Shown piece by piece: positions 40,401 to 49,102 of a DNA stretch of 64,000 nt; the stretch's first letter is position 1, and every line of letters begins with the position of its first letter. The notes under the pieces are model-generated. The model made no database searches and had not been told where the DNA came from. It was given only the letters and a program-made list of their open reading frames with translations. The stretch spans positions 1 to 64,000 of the forward strand of contig PDIP01000064.1 of assembly GCA_002811645.1 (NCBI GenBank). Direction: 5' to 3'. Position numbers and translations under genes: made by a program. The DNA is from Corallochytrium limacisporum (taxonomy: Eukaryota; Opisthokonta).

Positions 40401-41519
40401 CACGGTGGGCATGAGCAATTCTGCAAACTTTTGTTTTGCCTCATCGACATCGGACCGAAGCTCCTCTGCATTTTCATTCTGCATCTCCTTGCTTCTCCGA
40501 ATCGGGTTGCGCATATTGGCGGGCTTATCAGACTCCACAAGTTTTGTGGTGATACCGAGGTAAGAATACAGAGTTCCCAGGGTCACGCGCTGCATGCGTG
40601 TCAACATCACTGAGAGAATTTTCTTGAATAGCAATGGCTCTCGACCGAGAACATCTTTCATTCGTGTGAGCGGAATTACCATCACCTCCGTGCTGTTCAC
40701 CTCAGCCATTGCGTCAATGTCCTGCAAGGCTCCCGTACCGCTAACCAGTTCAAATATCTGCAGCAGGGACATTAAATGTTCTCCTTCCCGCACAACACTT
40801 ATTTTGACCTTCTCACCATCATCTTCTTGCAGGTAAACGGCCAGTGAGCCCTTGCGCACGATATAGAAACTGGGGGTGGACATGTCCAACGTCTGCCCCT
40901 TTCTCAGGGTTACGGTCATGGCCTCTCTGTAGACTGCGTCAAACACTTTCTGTGTATACTTACCAAAAATTCGAAAAATGTTCAAGGCGTAAAAGATTTC
41001 TGGAGGCAAAGCACTGCCGTAAACATTGAACGGGTTGTACTCACCGTCGTATTCGTCTGCACCTTCTCTTTCGGCCAGGCTGTCAAGATTACTAAGAGAC
41101 ATCTGACGGCCAATGGAGGCCAGATCCCGACGCTCACCTGAAGATGTGCTACTACTATCGTCTAGTCCTCGCAGTGGTCTCGTCAGCAAGTCCTTGAGCT
41201 TTCTGCGCAGGCCCCGCCGTTGGTAGCCGCGCTTCAGGCGGGTCCACGACCGCTTCGCCCGAAGCTTAGCAGCCTGTCGTTCCCGTGCCTGCCTTGTTGG
41301 TCTACCAAGCAAGATCCATAGCAGAACCACAAGGAAAAATGTGCAAATAGCATAATTTATGTAGGGCAAGATCCAATGCTGGGTCTCCAGGAGGATGTGC
41401 CAGTCAACCAACAGTTGAATGTAGGTCTCAACCAAGGCACCTACAGCCACATATGCGTTTTCGGGCAACGCGGAGAGAGTCTGTGCCCACACCTCCAATG
41501 TCTCCTCAATGGAATCCAT
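37473..41519 (-). CDS. Neuropathy target esterase / patatin-like phospholipase (NTE1/PNPLA6 type)
   Basis: Lysophospholipase that deacylates phosphatidylcholine at the ER. The 1348-residue protein has one N-terminal membrane helix (about 48-68, INYAICTFFLVVLLWILL) followed by a basic stretch. Three cyclic-nucleotide-binding-like domains follow (about 180-310, 450-560 and 580-700). The C-terminal patatin domain (about 1008-1180) has the oxyanion loop VLGGGGARGVSHVG, the nucleophile motif GGTSMGA (Ser near 1045) and the catalytic Asp in VDGGYLNNLPADIM (near 1165). Length and order match yeast Nte1 and animal PNPLA6. An acidic/Ser-rich linker precedes the patatin domain. The catalytic dyad is intact. 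The start gives the expected luminal N-terminus ahead of the membrane helix. Confidence 0.96.
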   Translation of the reverse strand: MDSIEETLEVWAQTLSALPENAYVAVGALVETYIQLLVDWHILLETQHWILPYINYAICTFFLVVLLWILLGRPTRQARERQAAKLRAKRSWTRLKRGYQRRGLRRKLKDLLTRPLRGLDDSSSTSSGERRDLASIGRQMSLSNLDSLAEREGADEYDGEYNPFNVYGSALPPEIFYALNIFRIFGKYTQKVFDAVYREAMTVTLRKGQTLDMSTPSFYIVRKGSLAVYLQEDDGEKVKISVVREGEHLMSLLQIFELVSGTGALQDIDAMAEVNSTEVMVIPLTRMKDVLGREPLLFKKILSVMLTRMQRVTLGTLYSYLGITTKLVESDKPANMRNPIRRSKEMQNENAEELRSDVDEAKQKFAELLMPTVAEVTVTSPGKEDTSLMQHLRTDLENKLEERSVESMSIKSSHSEQISQQNGPNPQEDTASQGSLTSFAAIQEKLKADMHLVRRKKGAHFINAGERLGALGYIVAGSCSVNVPDVDTGEERLLYTAHAGEILGQMGYMSGEASIVNIRAETEVVLLEMSDSDVDRHVVEYPYILYRLCNVFSGRLAKEVRQMDFAFHWLYKTTGEYIYKQGDDADAIYIVLSGRLRGIMRHDDPIEKAKKLRNTRTLRAKDHQRMKSVDIDETKDDALITVIEYGRGEVVGELELLTNSKRASSVKTIRDTELAMIPRPLFDYLRRKYPEVMMYFTEMLGKKLMNSYRNKASQPTRPSENLVKSNPNIATIAVVPIGDNVPLHEFVKRFEHSLNSIRPTVVITMEDVLDAMGKDAFAPNREYELIHYLSEKESGNQLLVYLPDTSRSPVSKAWTQRCIRQADLFILVARGNDEPRVDEVTKRFPGLARRIQKHLVLLHPSDLKMPTGTREWLRAIDGVTIHHHIRVPESMLPSVAKTQKSRSKEDSDFPLAQLQMALRRSLSATAADFVSGKDDSISLDSPDMHSENGLERRTSVGGWEMGPHSNSSGQASDDLSSEDSADEIVLKENRDERQCRSDMDRCARRLLGKAIGVVLGGGGARGVSHVGLLHVLTEENIPVDMVGGTSMGAMVAAIYAQYQDMEQTEMTMRELCSAFSSLRNYIFDLTYPTTAMMTGRTFNAVIHSILGNVQIEDLWVPFFCTSTDISSSKLRSHEYGCLWRYCRASMTLAGYFPPITDPETGALLVDGGYLNNLPADIMAQRFGAKIIIAHDIGAEDESDFYNYGDDISGWYLLANRYNPFSEKVRVPNLDEIQSRLAYAACAQHLEGIKANERYHYLRSDDIFNYSITDFQHFNDLLKIGYTYSKQKIRELLRKGVIAETHHHAPMSPLMMPVLRRSGSIGSAASLADLFGESGMMTPVSADIPNLNI

Positions 41520-41556
41520 GACTGGGCCGGCGTCAAAATATTATCAACTCTCCTAA

Positions 41557-41928
41557 ATGGCTCGCTCTCGCTTACGCTCTCTGGCCTACCATAGTTCTCC
41601 ACCTTTGGAGTTTCAGTCCAAACAGTCGATCAGTTCTGTCTCTCATAGTGCCTTTTCAGCACTATCAACAAAAAGGATTTGTTTGCGTGGATCTTATCAA
41701 CAGATACCCTCATGGTTGTCACTGCCGGTGAGCTTCTGTGCCTAGACATCACGTAGTTTGTCGACGGCAAGTGTTGCTGCTCACCAAACGGCCACTACCT
41801 CGAGCACAATGGAGACCCGCCCCGCTGACTTGGCCGCGGTGACGTCGGGGCGTGATACGCCAAAACCCACGTTGCTCACTCCTCCCTGTACACCGCCCGG
41901 TGCAAAAGACGAGTGTTTCCAATACTAA
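41557..41928 (+). CDS. Candidate small gene with an in-frame TAG or 18-bp intron
   Basis: A 124-codon frame begins at an ATG 37 bp from the divergent esterase start and is interrupted only by one TAG at 41743-41745. The first part begins MARSRLRSLAYHSS and is Ser/Arg-rich with almost no acids, like a mitochondrial presequence. The second part (60 codons) contains TMETRPADLAAVTSGRDTPK and ends GAKDECFQY. The TAG is the end of GTGAGC...CCTAG (41728-41745), which would be an 18-bp in-phase intron with canonical ends. Against it are the very short distance to the esterase start, the unusually small intron and the lack of a recognisable family. The region may simply be antisense leader. Treat as a weak candidate. 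Confidence 0.22.
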
Positions 41929-42557
41929 ATATACGCCCAAAACAGGACCGTACGGCTCCGATGGCCAAAAAATCCGAACTCTCTCCTGCTCTGAAATCAG
42001 GAAACAACCGGGGTACCAAGGGTCCAAAAATTTCTTGCGGTCTCCATTGGGGGCCGATTTTATACCGACCGGCAAGCGAGGACCGGCCCCCCATTCCCTT
42101 CTGTCGCTCGGGCCAACCCAGCCCTGCAGCGGGTGCAGCAGCAACTGCGGCTGCTTCGGTGGGGACACTTCCAGTGTATTTGGGGGAACCCCGGGGCGGA
42201 GGAGGATCCGCCGCCCTCCCCCCATTTTTGTTTTCCTGCTCGTCCCTTCTGGTCATTGGTTGTCTATGGGAATGGCGCCAACGGTTCAAACGAGTCGGAG
42301 AAACCGGGGAACCAGGGGTCCTGACGCGCCGCTGTGCGACAAGGGAGTGAGCAAAAGGGTTAATGGCCATAGACATTCAGGGTATTTCGTAAACTATGTG
42401 AACATACAACGATTGAATAATAGGTAGATGCATTTACTAGGAATCATGAACCGGGATCGTCACAGAAAATGACAGTGTTTGAAACCATGGAGCTGCCATG
42501 TAGAGGCCACCTTCTTCCAGTCAGCATCGAACAGTAAAACCACGAAGTTGACGAACC
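41929..42557. other. Spacer upstream of the HNH-like gene
   Basis: About 630 bp, GC-rich to about 42330 with a C4-G4 palindrome at 42189-42196 and overlapping open frames in several phases, then AT-rich sequence that is the likely promoter of the gene at 42558. No feature supported. Confidence 0.4.
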
Positions 42558-43853
42558 ATGGAAAACCGTAGGTCTGCCGATGGGTATCTGGCGGTCATAA
42601 CTGCCTCAACATTGGCATGCCTAGTATTCCCCATCAGTATTCGACTCTTCCGCACGGTCGTGTGGGCACCACTCGGAATCACCGCAAATTCCGGCTGGGT
42701 TAGCAATGGTGCAGGGATCACCACGGCCACCGCGAGTTTGATCATAGCAGGGGAAGTTGCCATAGCGACAGGTGTTTATTTGGATCCTACGCACTTCGGG
42801 GTGAAAGCAGTTGTTGACCTCAAATGGTATGATTCCTCATACATCAACGCGGGAATCATTGCCACACTGACAGCTGGCTGCGCTTCTATCTTGCGGGAGC
42901 TGCACCATGATGCATACATGAGCGTCAAGGCAGATGGATTCCACGTAGATCGACATTTTCCATTTAGCAGCACTCTCGGCGACCGCCGTGACTACCGTCA
43001 CAGCACTTTCACCGGATCACTGGCCGAATCCGTAGAAAATGTCATCAACAGAGTTGCTACCATCCTCAGCGCTGCAAGTAGCGGGAACTCACCGTCGCTG
43101 GATGACTTCAGTCCCCGCGAATTCAGTCTGCTGCTCTCCCTCCTTTTCTGGACGCTCGTGGGCGGCAGGCCGTGGCAACCGCTGCCAGCCGATCTGCTCC
43201 GCCTTGGACCATTCTACCGGACAGGTATCCCGACCCCGCGTGGTGTGATCGCTGGGCCAACAAAGTCAATGCGCGAGAAGCTTGCAAGGATTGCCAATCG
43301 GCGCGGGTGCCACAGCTGTGGCACCGGGCTGCATGGTAACCATTTCATTGCCGACCATCAGCCCCCTAGTGCACTGGTGCGGTCCCACATCAAGAGGAGC
43401 TGGCGATGGCTCGGTTGGCTCGGTGGCGGTGTGGTGCGGTCGCCTCAGCGGGACGCACTGCTGCGTAAGCGCTTCGCTTACAATGGCAGTAGTGCGGGAG
43501 GCGGTAAGCGATCATCGCTCCTGAGATCCGTCGTTTTCTCGCCCTTAACATCTGCAGTGGAGAAGCTGCAGGCGTCCGCGTCACCGTTGCTGCGCCTTTG
43601 GGCCCCACCGCAGCGCCTAGTACCGCACTGTGCTCAGTGTTCCCTAGAGCAAAGCCAACTGTGCGCCAAGTTGACCAGCCGCGCCCTGAGTACAGGCACG
43701 GTCCCCAGTTTGGTGGACAAAGGCGCACTGTGGCGGTCCTGGCGGGTCAGCACGCTACGGATGCACGACCTTTACCTTCCCGTGCCGATGATGTACACCA
43801 TGGGACTTGCGGATGACCACGGCCCCAATGCCGGCGCTGGTTTCGCTCATTGA
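42558..43853 (+). CDS. Membrane-anchored protein with HNH-like zinc motif (431 aa)
   Basis: Function unknown. The N-terminal third has three hydrophobic segments (about 10-32, 50-75 and 95-112), followed by a hydrophilic region. At about 251-272 lies CHSCGTGLHGNHFIADHQPP: a CxxC pair (Cys251, Cys254) and the Asp-His-Gln-Pro-Pro segment (Asp266, His267). A second CxxC follows (HCAQCSLEQSQLC, Cys358 and Cys361). Two CxxC pairs flanking a DH motif match the treble-clef arrangement of HNH nucleases, in which four Cys bind structural zinc and Asp-His binds the catalytic metal. Nuclease activity is inference, since a membrane location is odd for such an enzyme and the fold could serve a structural role. 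The 90-residue spacing between the CxxC pairs is long, and the insert is basic. The frame is uniform and uninterrupted. Confidence 0.8.
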   Translation: MENRRSADGYLAVITASTLACLVFPISIRLFRTVVWAPLGITANSGWVSNGAGITTATASLIIAGEVAIATGVYLDPTHFGVKAVVDLKWYDSSYINAGIIATLTAGCASILRELHHDAYMSVKADGFHVDRHFPFSSTLGDRRDYRHSTFTGSLAESVENVINRVATILSAASSGNSPSLDDFSPREFSLLLSLLFWTLVGGRPWQPLPADLLRLGPFYRTGIPTPRGVIAGPTKSMREKLARIANRRGCHSCGTGLHGNHFIADHQPPSALVRSHIKRSWRWLGWLGGGVVRSPQRDALLRKRFAYNGSSAGGGKRSSLLRSVVFSPLTSAVEKLQASASPLLRLWAPPQRLVPHCAQCSLEQSQLCAKLTSRALSTGTVPSLVDKGALWRSWRVSTLRMHDLYLPVPMMYTMGLADDHGPNAGAGFAH

Positions 43854-44045
43854 ATGGCTTGGTCTCCTCATGTAACATATGCTAAATTAGTAGAAACTTG
43901 TGCCCATATTTCAATACCGATTTTGAGATGTACCCAATGGGTTTCCACGTCTTCGTGATGTTTTCATATTTGCGCTGTACTTTGTGTTGACGCATTTTCC
44001 AAGCGTCTTTTAGCTCCTGTGCTGGTGGCGAATGCTATAGTGCAC

Positions 44046-44404
44046 TTACTTGAGTTCCAGGTCTTCCAAACTCTTCTGCATATTGTAAAAAAAGGAAAGT
44101 AATTAATCAATACCATGGTTAGCAAAATTCAGTTCATTTCCCATTACACCAACCTTCGCAATCCCATTTCTCTGTTTATACTTACCCGTTCACTACCTGG
44201 TTCTGCCGTCTCATGGCTGGCCAAGGGATCAAACTCGTCCAAAGACGTGTCCACTTGCTGAACATTCTCCTTCGATACGCTTGTAGCTACCTCATTGCCG
44301 CTCCCTTCAGAAAGCGCCTGTGGGTCTGCCACCTTTTCAGCCTTCAGTTCCACCTCAGGTAGACTATCTGGTGCGGGATCGCCCACCTTTGCAACGTCGG
44401 CCAT
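44046..44404 (-). CDS. Small acidic protein with one intron (82 aa), unidentified
   Basis: Read on the minus strand: exon 1 is 44404-44186, the intron 44185-44076 (110 bp) and exon 2 44075-44046. The intron has a textbook donor GTAAGTAT, a branch-point TGCTAAC, a T-rich tract and the acceptor ATGCAG, and both exons join in phase 0. Exon 1 begins MADVAKVGDPAPDSLPEVEL and is rich in Asp, Glu, Ser and Pro, with SLDEFDPLASHE. Exon 2 adds KSLEDLELK and a TAA stop. The product has no membrane segment and is probably disordered, and I do not recognise it. The stop lies inside AAGTAAGT, itself donor-like, so a further exon cannot be excluded. A second possible acceptor near 44027 opens a 45-codon frame in the same phase. 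Confidence 0.62.
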
Positions 44405-45365
44405 TGTTTACGTTCTCTTGTATGATATCACGCTTCTATATCCTGTCGCAGTCCATAAATGGGTTAAATGATAGCTATCTCGTTTGATATCGATCCGACT
44501 ACCGTGCCATACGGGTCACGTTTAAACGATCTCGTTGTTTCATTATTGGACGTTCAAATAGACCAGTGCATGAAATAGCCTCGGATGCCTGCCAATGGGT
44601 GACCTTTTTGGGGTTTTCTTAAAGGAGAGATGAAACACCGACAGATGCGATGGACAGACCCACAGCAATCTCCGTGGGCCCGCGACTGGGTATCTCTGGT
44701 GCTCACACTAACCCCAACCCCCCCCCCTTACCCAAAATTTCGGTGACAGCAGCAAATATGTTCAAACCGCACGTCCGTACTTTCACTACTGAAATCCAGA
44801 GACTCCCTCACCCTTGCCAGGCCGTAGTGGCCCCTATTTAGGGGTCCTCCTCGCCCGGTCCTCGGGGCAACGGGTGGTACCACCGATTGAAAAGCCTGGC
44901 CCGCTTTTGGGAAAACATTGCGCAGGAAGGGTTAAAATCACAGGGGCCGGAAAGAGAAAAAAAAAATATTCGTAAAAACACACACAGCCCCGAGGACCCC
45001 CAGGCCCCACCAACCCGTCGCTTGCCCTCCCCTCCCCCCCTCCTTTAGTTTCCTGTGTATTTTCCCATTTGGAGCGCCCCCCCGGGGGGGGGGGGGGGTC
45101 CTGGCCCTAAGCGCCCGGGGGCTACCGGAGAGGAGACCGTTTGGACGCGCGCAGTTGGGGTGGGAGCGCTGCGCCGCTCTGCTGCGGTTCGCGGGTTTCG
45201 GAGGAGCGGCGGGGGTTCGTTAGGGGAACAGTTCAAGACCGGGTGGCCCCTCCGTGGCGGGGGGGGGGGCAGACTTAGGACCCAGTGCTGTGGTATTGAC
45301 TATTATAGTACATCTGTCTATGTAGCGGGGTTTGGTTTATAGTTTAGTTGCTATTACTGTGTGTT
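44405..45365. other. Tandem spacer with C/G palindrome
   Basis: About 960 bp between two minus-strand genes. AT-rich near 44405-44640 (promoter of the 82-residue gene), then C/G-rich, with a C7-G15 tract at 45077-45098 and G runs at about 45260. No gene seen. Confidence 0.5.
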
Positions 45366-47588
45366 TCACGCAGATATTGACGATGGTGGAACAGTGTCCT
45401 GATTCTCTGCCCGGCGATGCTCCAGGCCGATGCGGGTAACAAGGAAGAAGACGGCCGCGTTTGTGACGTGATAGGCCACAAACATTGAGAAGCCTGAGTA
45501 CAGCGCAGATACGCCGTGGAACTGGACGGTACGAATGGCACAATCCATAAAGGACGTGAACGGAGTACTCAGAGCCACCGCCGAGATCACACTGCCATCC
45601 ACACCTGTAACTACCACTCCCAGGCCTTGCAGATGAAGCTTTACGAGGATGGTATTCACAGGATACGCTACCGCGTCCCCGACAAAGGCTGCAAGCATCG
45701 ATGCCGCAGCGTGTGATGTGATGGTGCTGACTGCTTCCACTGTCTCCTCATTGATGTTTTCTGCAAAATCTTCCGACCCATCATCACCGGCCGGATTTGA
45801 TCCGGATTGGAAGTATCGTAAGAATCCCATAGGGAACAGGCTGCCGTGGTGCAGCAAGTTGCGCAGGACACGCCGCTCAACCAGGAGACTCACTCCGTCC
45901 TGCAGCAAGGTGCAGAGAATAGCCGGTAGGGCCAATTTCCAAAGGCTCAGCGGTCGCGATATAACCAGAGTAGCAGCTTTGGTCAGATTGGCGCTCTGAT
46001 CCAAGATTTCACTGGGTGCATGTGTGTGTGGCAGGATTCGTGCCCGTAGAACCTGCCACAGAGTCGGCAGAAACGACCACACAATCCCCCAATAGGGACC
46101 AATGGCATTGTTCGGGGTGAGAAGACCATGTTGCACGGCTGTCACAGCTACACTCGGGTCGCCAGCCATTCTACGGTTCCATCCCGGATGGCGGGGATTG
46201 GCGGCCACTGCCGCAATTACAGCGACCGAGGTGACCGGTAGACTGAGCACAGATGCAAGAGATCGGCTGATTACGAAGCGCACCAGACCTGTCATGGGAT
46301 GCATGGGTTGACCATCGCTATATCTGCGCTGGAGTGCCAAGGTCTCGTTCTTGTCTGTGAGCCCTTGTTCATTGTCATTCTCGTCGAACGGACTGTCCTG
46401 CTCCCCATGCTCCTCTTCGGTCTCAAGCAAGGAGTCCTGCAGATGATGTTGAGCACTTGCGTTCGCCAATGATTGCAGCAGATACGCGTTGATTGCAGTC
46501 TGCAGGCCAATGTGCAAACTATCCCTTAGACACTCTTCTGTGTAGCCCCGCGCTGGAACGCGGCGAAGCATGACAAAGAATGCATCCATGACCCCTGCAC
46601 TGGCCGTGGGTATGGATTGACCACTAGACAATGGCATGATCGCGCGTTGCCCCTGGTTCAACAGCCAGCGCCAAGGCTGCAGTTCGCTACTGCTTGGAGT
46701 GGGCCAGGCTTGAAGTTGTAGTTTTAGCGCGAGCAGAGGAAAGCTCACCAGGCTTGCCACCAGACTACCTACCATAGCACTCTCTAGCTGTAACTTCAAA
46801 TCCTCCTCGTCTGTGGGCGGTCGAGTCACTTTCTTTGCAACGGGAGCTTCAACCACATTGCCACTAGCCATAGGCAATGTCAAGCTTTCCACAGTTGCTG
46901 CGGCCGCTGCCGCCTGTGCTGAGTCGGCGCTGAGACTGTAGGTTGACTGTGCGTGCAAATTCGTCATGCTTCGGTTCAGGCTGCTCTGGCTATTATATCG
47001 CTCAACTCGCCGTCGTCCCCGTGAGCTGCGTGTCCGTGAAGCTATATTTATATTACTACCGGTGTCTGCCACTGCTACCGCTTCTACGTCCTCTGCTGCG
47101 CTCTCCTCCCTTCTAGGGGACGTGGGAATCCCGGACTCTTCAAGCTCGATCTGTCTGGCGATTTGACTATTGCTCTCGTAGGCTACGGCATGCAAAATTT
47201 CTTGCTGCGCTTGTAAATCCGGCGTGCTGTATCCACGACTCCTAGGCGTGGTGTATCCGCTCACTGAACCACCCAAATTCAGCAGGTCAAGGTTGCTGCC
47301 AACGGCATCGTTGCCCAAAAATGCACCACCGAGGCCAAGATTGTGGTCGTACCGGTGGTACTCTCGTTCCAGCTCTGCGCCCGATTCTGATCCAGAAACT
47401 CGCGTCTGTGGAGTGCGTTGTCCTCCATCTGTATAAGATCGCACCCGTAAACTCGGGCTGGAACCGCGACTGGACATGACACGCAGGTCTCCATGTGACC
47501 CAGCCCTACTCCGTCCTTCCTGCCGATCCGGGTTGCGCCAGGACGAGCTGGCCACCCCGAAAAAGTACCAAGGTGCTAGGTATACCAT
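45366..47588 (-). CDS. SLC25A46/Ugo1-like outer-membrane mitochondrial carrier-fold protein
   Basis: Divergent mitochondrial carrier-family protein, probably of the outer-membrane class involved in mitochondrial fusion and cristae shape rather than metabolite exchange. The first 260 of 740 residues are polar, Ser/Arg-rich and low in complexity. The carrier-like part contains LVASLVSFPLLALKLQLQ (about 275-292) and, near the C-terminus, FVGDAVAYPVNTILVKLHLQ, degenerate forms of the Px[DE]xx[KR] carrier signature. A final block DCAIRTVQFHGVSALYSGF resembles the corresponding part of SLC25A46 (DCIxTIRxEEGVxGFYKGF). The missing acidic residues after the signature Pro argue against a normal transporter. 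The assignment rests on these short matches. A long N-terminus is also typical of Ugo1 and SLC25A46. Confidence 0.72.
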   Translation of the reverse strand: MVYLAPWYFFGVASSSWRNPDRQEGRSRAGSHGDLRVMSSRGSSPSLRVRSYTDGGQRTPQTRVSGSESGAELEREYHRYDHNLGLGGAFLGNDAVGSNLDLLNLGGSVSGYTTPRSRGYSTPDLQAQQEILHAVAYESNSQIARQIELEESGIPTSPRREESAAEDVEAVAVADTGSNINIASRTRSSRGRRRVERYNSQSSLNRSMTNLHAQSTYSLSADSAQAAAAAATVESLTLPMASGNVVEAPVAKKVTRPPTDEEDLKLQLESAMVGSLVASLVSFPLLALKLQLQAWPTPSSSELQPWRWLLNQGQRAIMPLSSGQSIPTASAGVMDAFFVMLRRVPARGYTEECLRDSLHIGLQTAINAYLLQSLANASAQHHLQDSLLETEEEHGEQDSPFDENDNEQGLTDKNETLALQRRYSDGQPMHPMTGLVRFVISRSLASVLSLPVTSVAVIAAVAANPRHPGWNRRMAGDPSVAVTAVQHGLLTPNNAIGPYWGIVWSFLPTLWQVLRARILPHTHAPSEILDQSANLTKAATLVISRPLSLWKLALPAILCTLLQDGVSLLVERRVLRNLLHHGSLFPMGFLRYFQSGSNPAGDDGSEDFAENINEETVEAVSTITSHAAASMLAAFVGDAVAYPVNTILVKLHLQGLGVVVTGVDGSVISAVALSTPFTSFMDCAIRTVQFHGVSALYSGFSMFVAYHVTNAAVFFLVTRIGLEHRRAENQDTVPPSSISA

Positions 47589-47741
47589 GATTCTACTAAT
47601 TGAGATGTTCGTTTGAACTCCCTACTGTTCAAGAGTCAATCATGTTCCACATCTCTTCTGAAAACTGGGCACAGTGTAATTTACCACAGAGGACAAAGCT
47701 GCTACCATTGACTGCCCTTTGGTACAAGTAGCTTTTAAACC

Positions 47742-48195
47742 ATGAGTTCACAAAAGATATACCGAAGGTGAGTCCCCGCGGCGAACAGGAAATGATGTTG
47801 TGCCCTTTGTCAATCAAGAAACCTCTGCCCTGAACAGTGGTTGGTTGGTCTGGTTGCCCTGTTTCAGGGCCCGCCCCTACCTCGGACCCTCCACCGAGCC
47901 CCGCCTCCACCGAACAAACAGACTCGGACGGAACGGCACCCCCCCCCCTCTCCCGTTGACCCGTTCCACCGACCCATTGGCGGAAGCGGGGGCCTAGGGG
48001 GAACGCAAGTCTAAAGTGAACCGCGTCATCTAACTGAAGACCTTACATTTATGATTTTACGAATTTGTGTTCCATAGAAGGCCCGGATATATATATTACC
48101 CACCGGTTTGGCTGATGGCATCGGGTATCATTTGGGCACGGGGTACCTTTACTTTTTCTATTTCCCTTACATTTTCGAACGGTGCGGGAGTATGA
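47742..48195 (+). CDS. Candidate small spliced membrane protein (47 aa), weak
   Basis: Proposed exon 1 is 47742-47767 (MSSQKIYR plus two bases), the intron 47768-48077 and exon 2 48078-48195. The donor is GTGAGT, a CTAAC branch point lies about 45 bp before the acceptor, and the acceptor is TTCCATAG. Phase 2 joins cleanly (AG|A). The product continues RPGYIYYPPVWLMASGIIWA, a possible membrane helix, and ends at TGA 48193. Another frame of exon 2 is also open, and an antisense frame of 80 codons covers the same bases, so the evidence is the splice signals alone. The gene would be divergent from the SLC25A46-like gene by 153 bp. No family recognised. Confidence 0.28.
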
Positions 48196-48952
48196 CGTCG
48201 GGTTGGTAGGGCCATATGCCGCCTGATCACTAATTTCGTAAATGTAATGGATATGCCCTACACCAATTTGTGAATTTGGGGGACGTATCAAATGTTGGCT
48301 GATTTCTTTCCTGGGCGGACTGCGCCATACCCCCGGTATTGGGCCAGCCTTCCTTTTCGGCTGATTTCAATGAGCAACGCAAATTTGGGACCGTTGCTGC
48401 TGTTCGCTGGGACCCGATTCGGGTCAACTGCTGCTTCATATGTCCATATGTTTAGTACCAGAGACGCCAACAATGGGAAACGGAACACTTGGGTGGTGCG
48501 ACTGTGTGATTGCGCCACCCACTGTTGGTTTGCAACAATGGGGCCATTCAAGGATTATTGGCGATACTAATAGTATGCGATTCTGTTCCGCGAAAAGGGG
48601 AAGAATCCGAAACCGTGCGCCGGTCAGGCACAGGGCGCCCGATGCGATCCATCGAGCCCGCAAGTGGGCCAAGGTAGGCAAATTCGAGCCGGGAAAGTAG
48701 TACAATTTGTACTTTGATGAAAGGAATGTTAAAACCACAGGGGCATATTAACAACTTGCCACAGTGCCTGGAGACAGAGAATGGGGCCAAAGACTGACGA
48801 GGGACAGAGGAAAGGAGTTCGCCTTGGACGAAGAGTTCTGCTGGTCTCACTCTTTCTATATGGGCTAATTTCCATACTGAATTCACTATGTGTTTCCTTG
48901 ATGTTTTGTTCTTTGTTCTGGCGTTTGCAAGGTTATTGTTGGCTTTTGCTAG
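48196..48952. other. Spacer, possible introns of a small plus-strand gene
   Basis: Balanced base composition without GC-rich repeats, unlike neighbouring spacers. It contains CTAAT branch-like sites (for example near 48565 and 48865), a donor-like AAG|GTAGGC at 48672 that would join in phase to the Cys-rich exon at 48953, and overlapping open frames. No frame is decisive. Confidence 0.35.
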
Positions 48953-49102
48953 AGTCGACCAAACTGTTCACCTGGCCCATGCAAATGCTGCTGCGGCGCA
49001 TCCCAATGCGACCCCACACCGACCCCATACGATCCCGCCACTAAGACGCAAGATTTGATCATCAATTCAGGTGCTGTGGATGTCGTCAGGCAAATGAAGT
49101 GA
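48953..49102 (+). CDS. Candidate Cys-rich terminal exon
   Basis: A 49-codon frame opens right after an acceptor-like TTGGCTTTTGCTAG and ends with TGA at 49100-49102. It is followed 121 bp later by AATAAA (49223). The peptide has a cysteine cluster (CSPGPCKCCCGASQC) within its first 20 residues, then PTPTPYDP and a helical end LIINSGAVDVVRQMK. The other two frames here are also open and one gives a 87-codon ORF starting at 48781, so the choice of frame rests on the splice site, the poly(A) signal and composition. The first exon is not identified. AAG|GTAGGC at 48672 is one phase-compatible donor. No family recognised; palmitoylated or metal-binding cysteines are possible. Confidence 0.33.
   Translation, partial: SRPNCSPGPCKCCCGASQCDPTPTPYDPATKTQDLIINSGAVDVVRQMK

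Noticed and set aside
41852-42427. 191-, 166- and 145-codon overlapping frames upstream of the HNH-like gene
   Set aside because: Several frames on both strands are open at once in GC-rich DNA, with no motif, splice or start context to favour one.
45366-47588. Ordinary metabolite carrier of the mitochondrial inner membrane
   Set aside because: The three Px[DE]xx[KR] repeats are not intact, and the C-terminal block fits SLC25A46/Ugo1 better.
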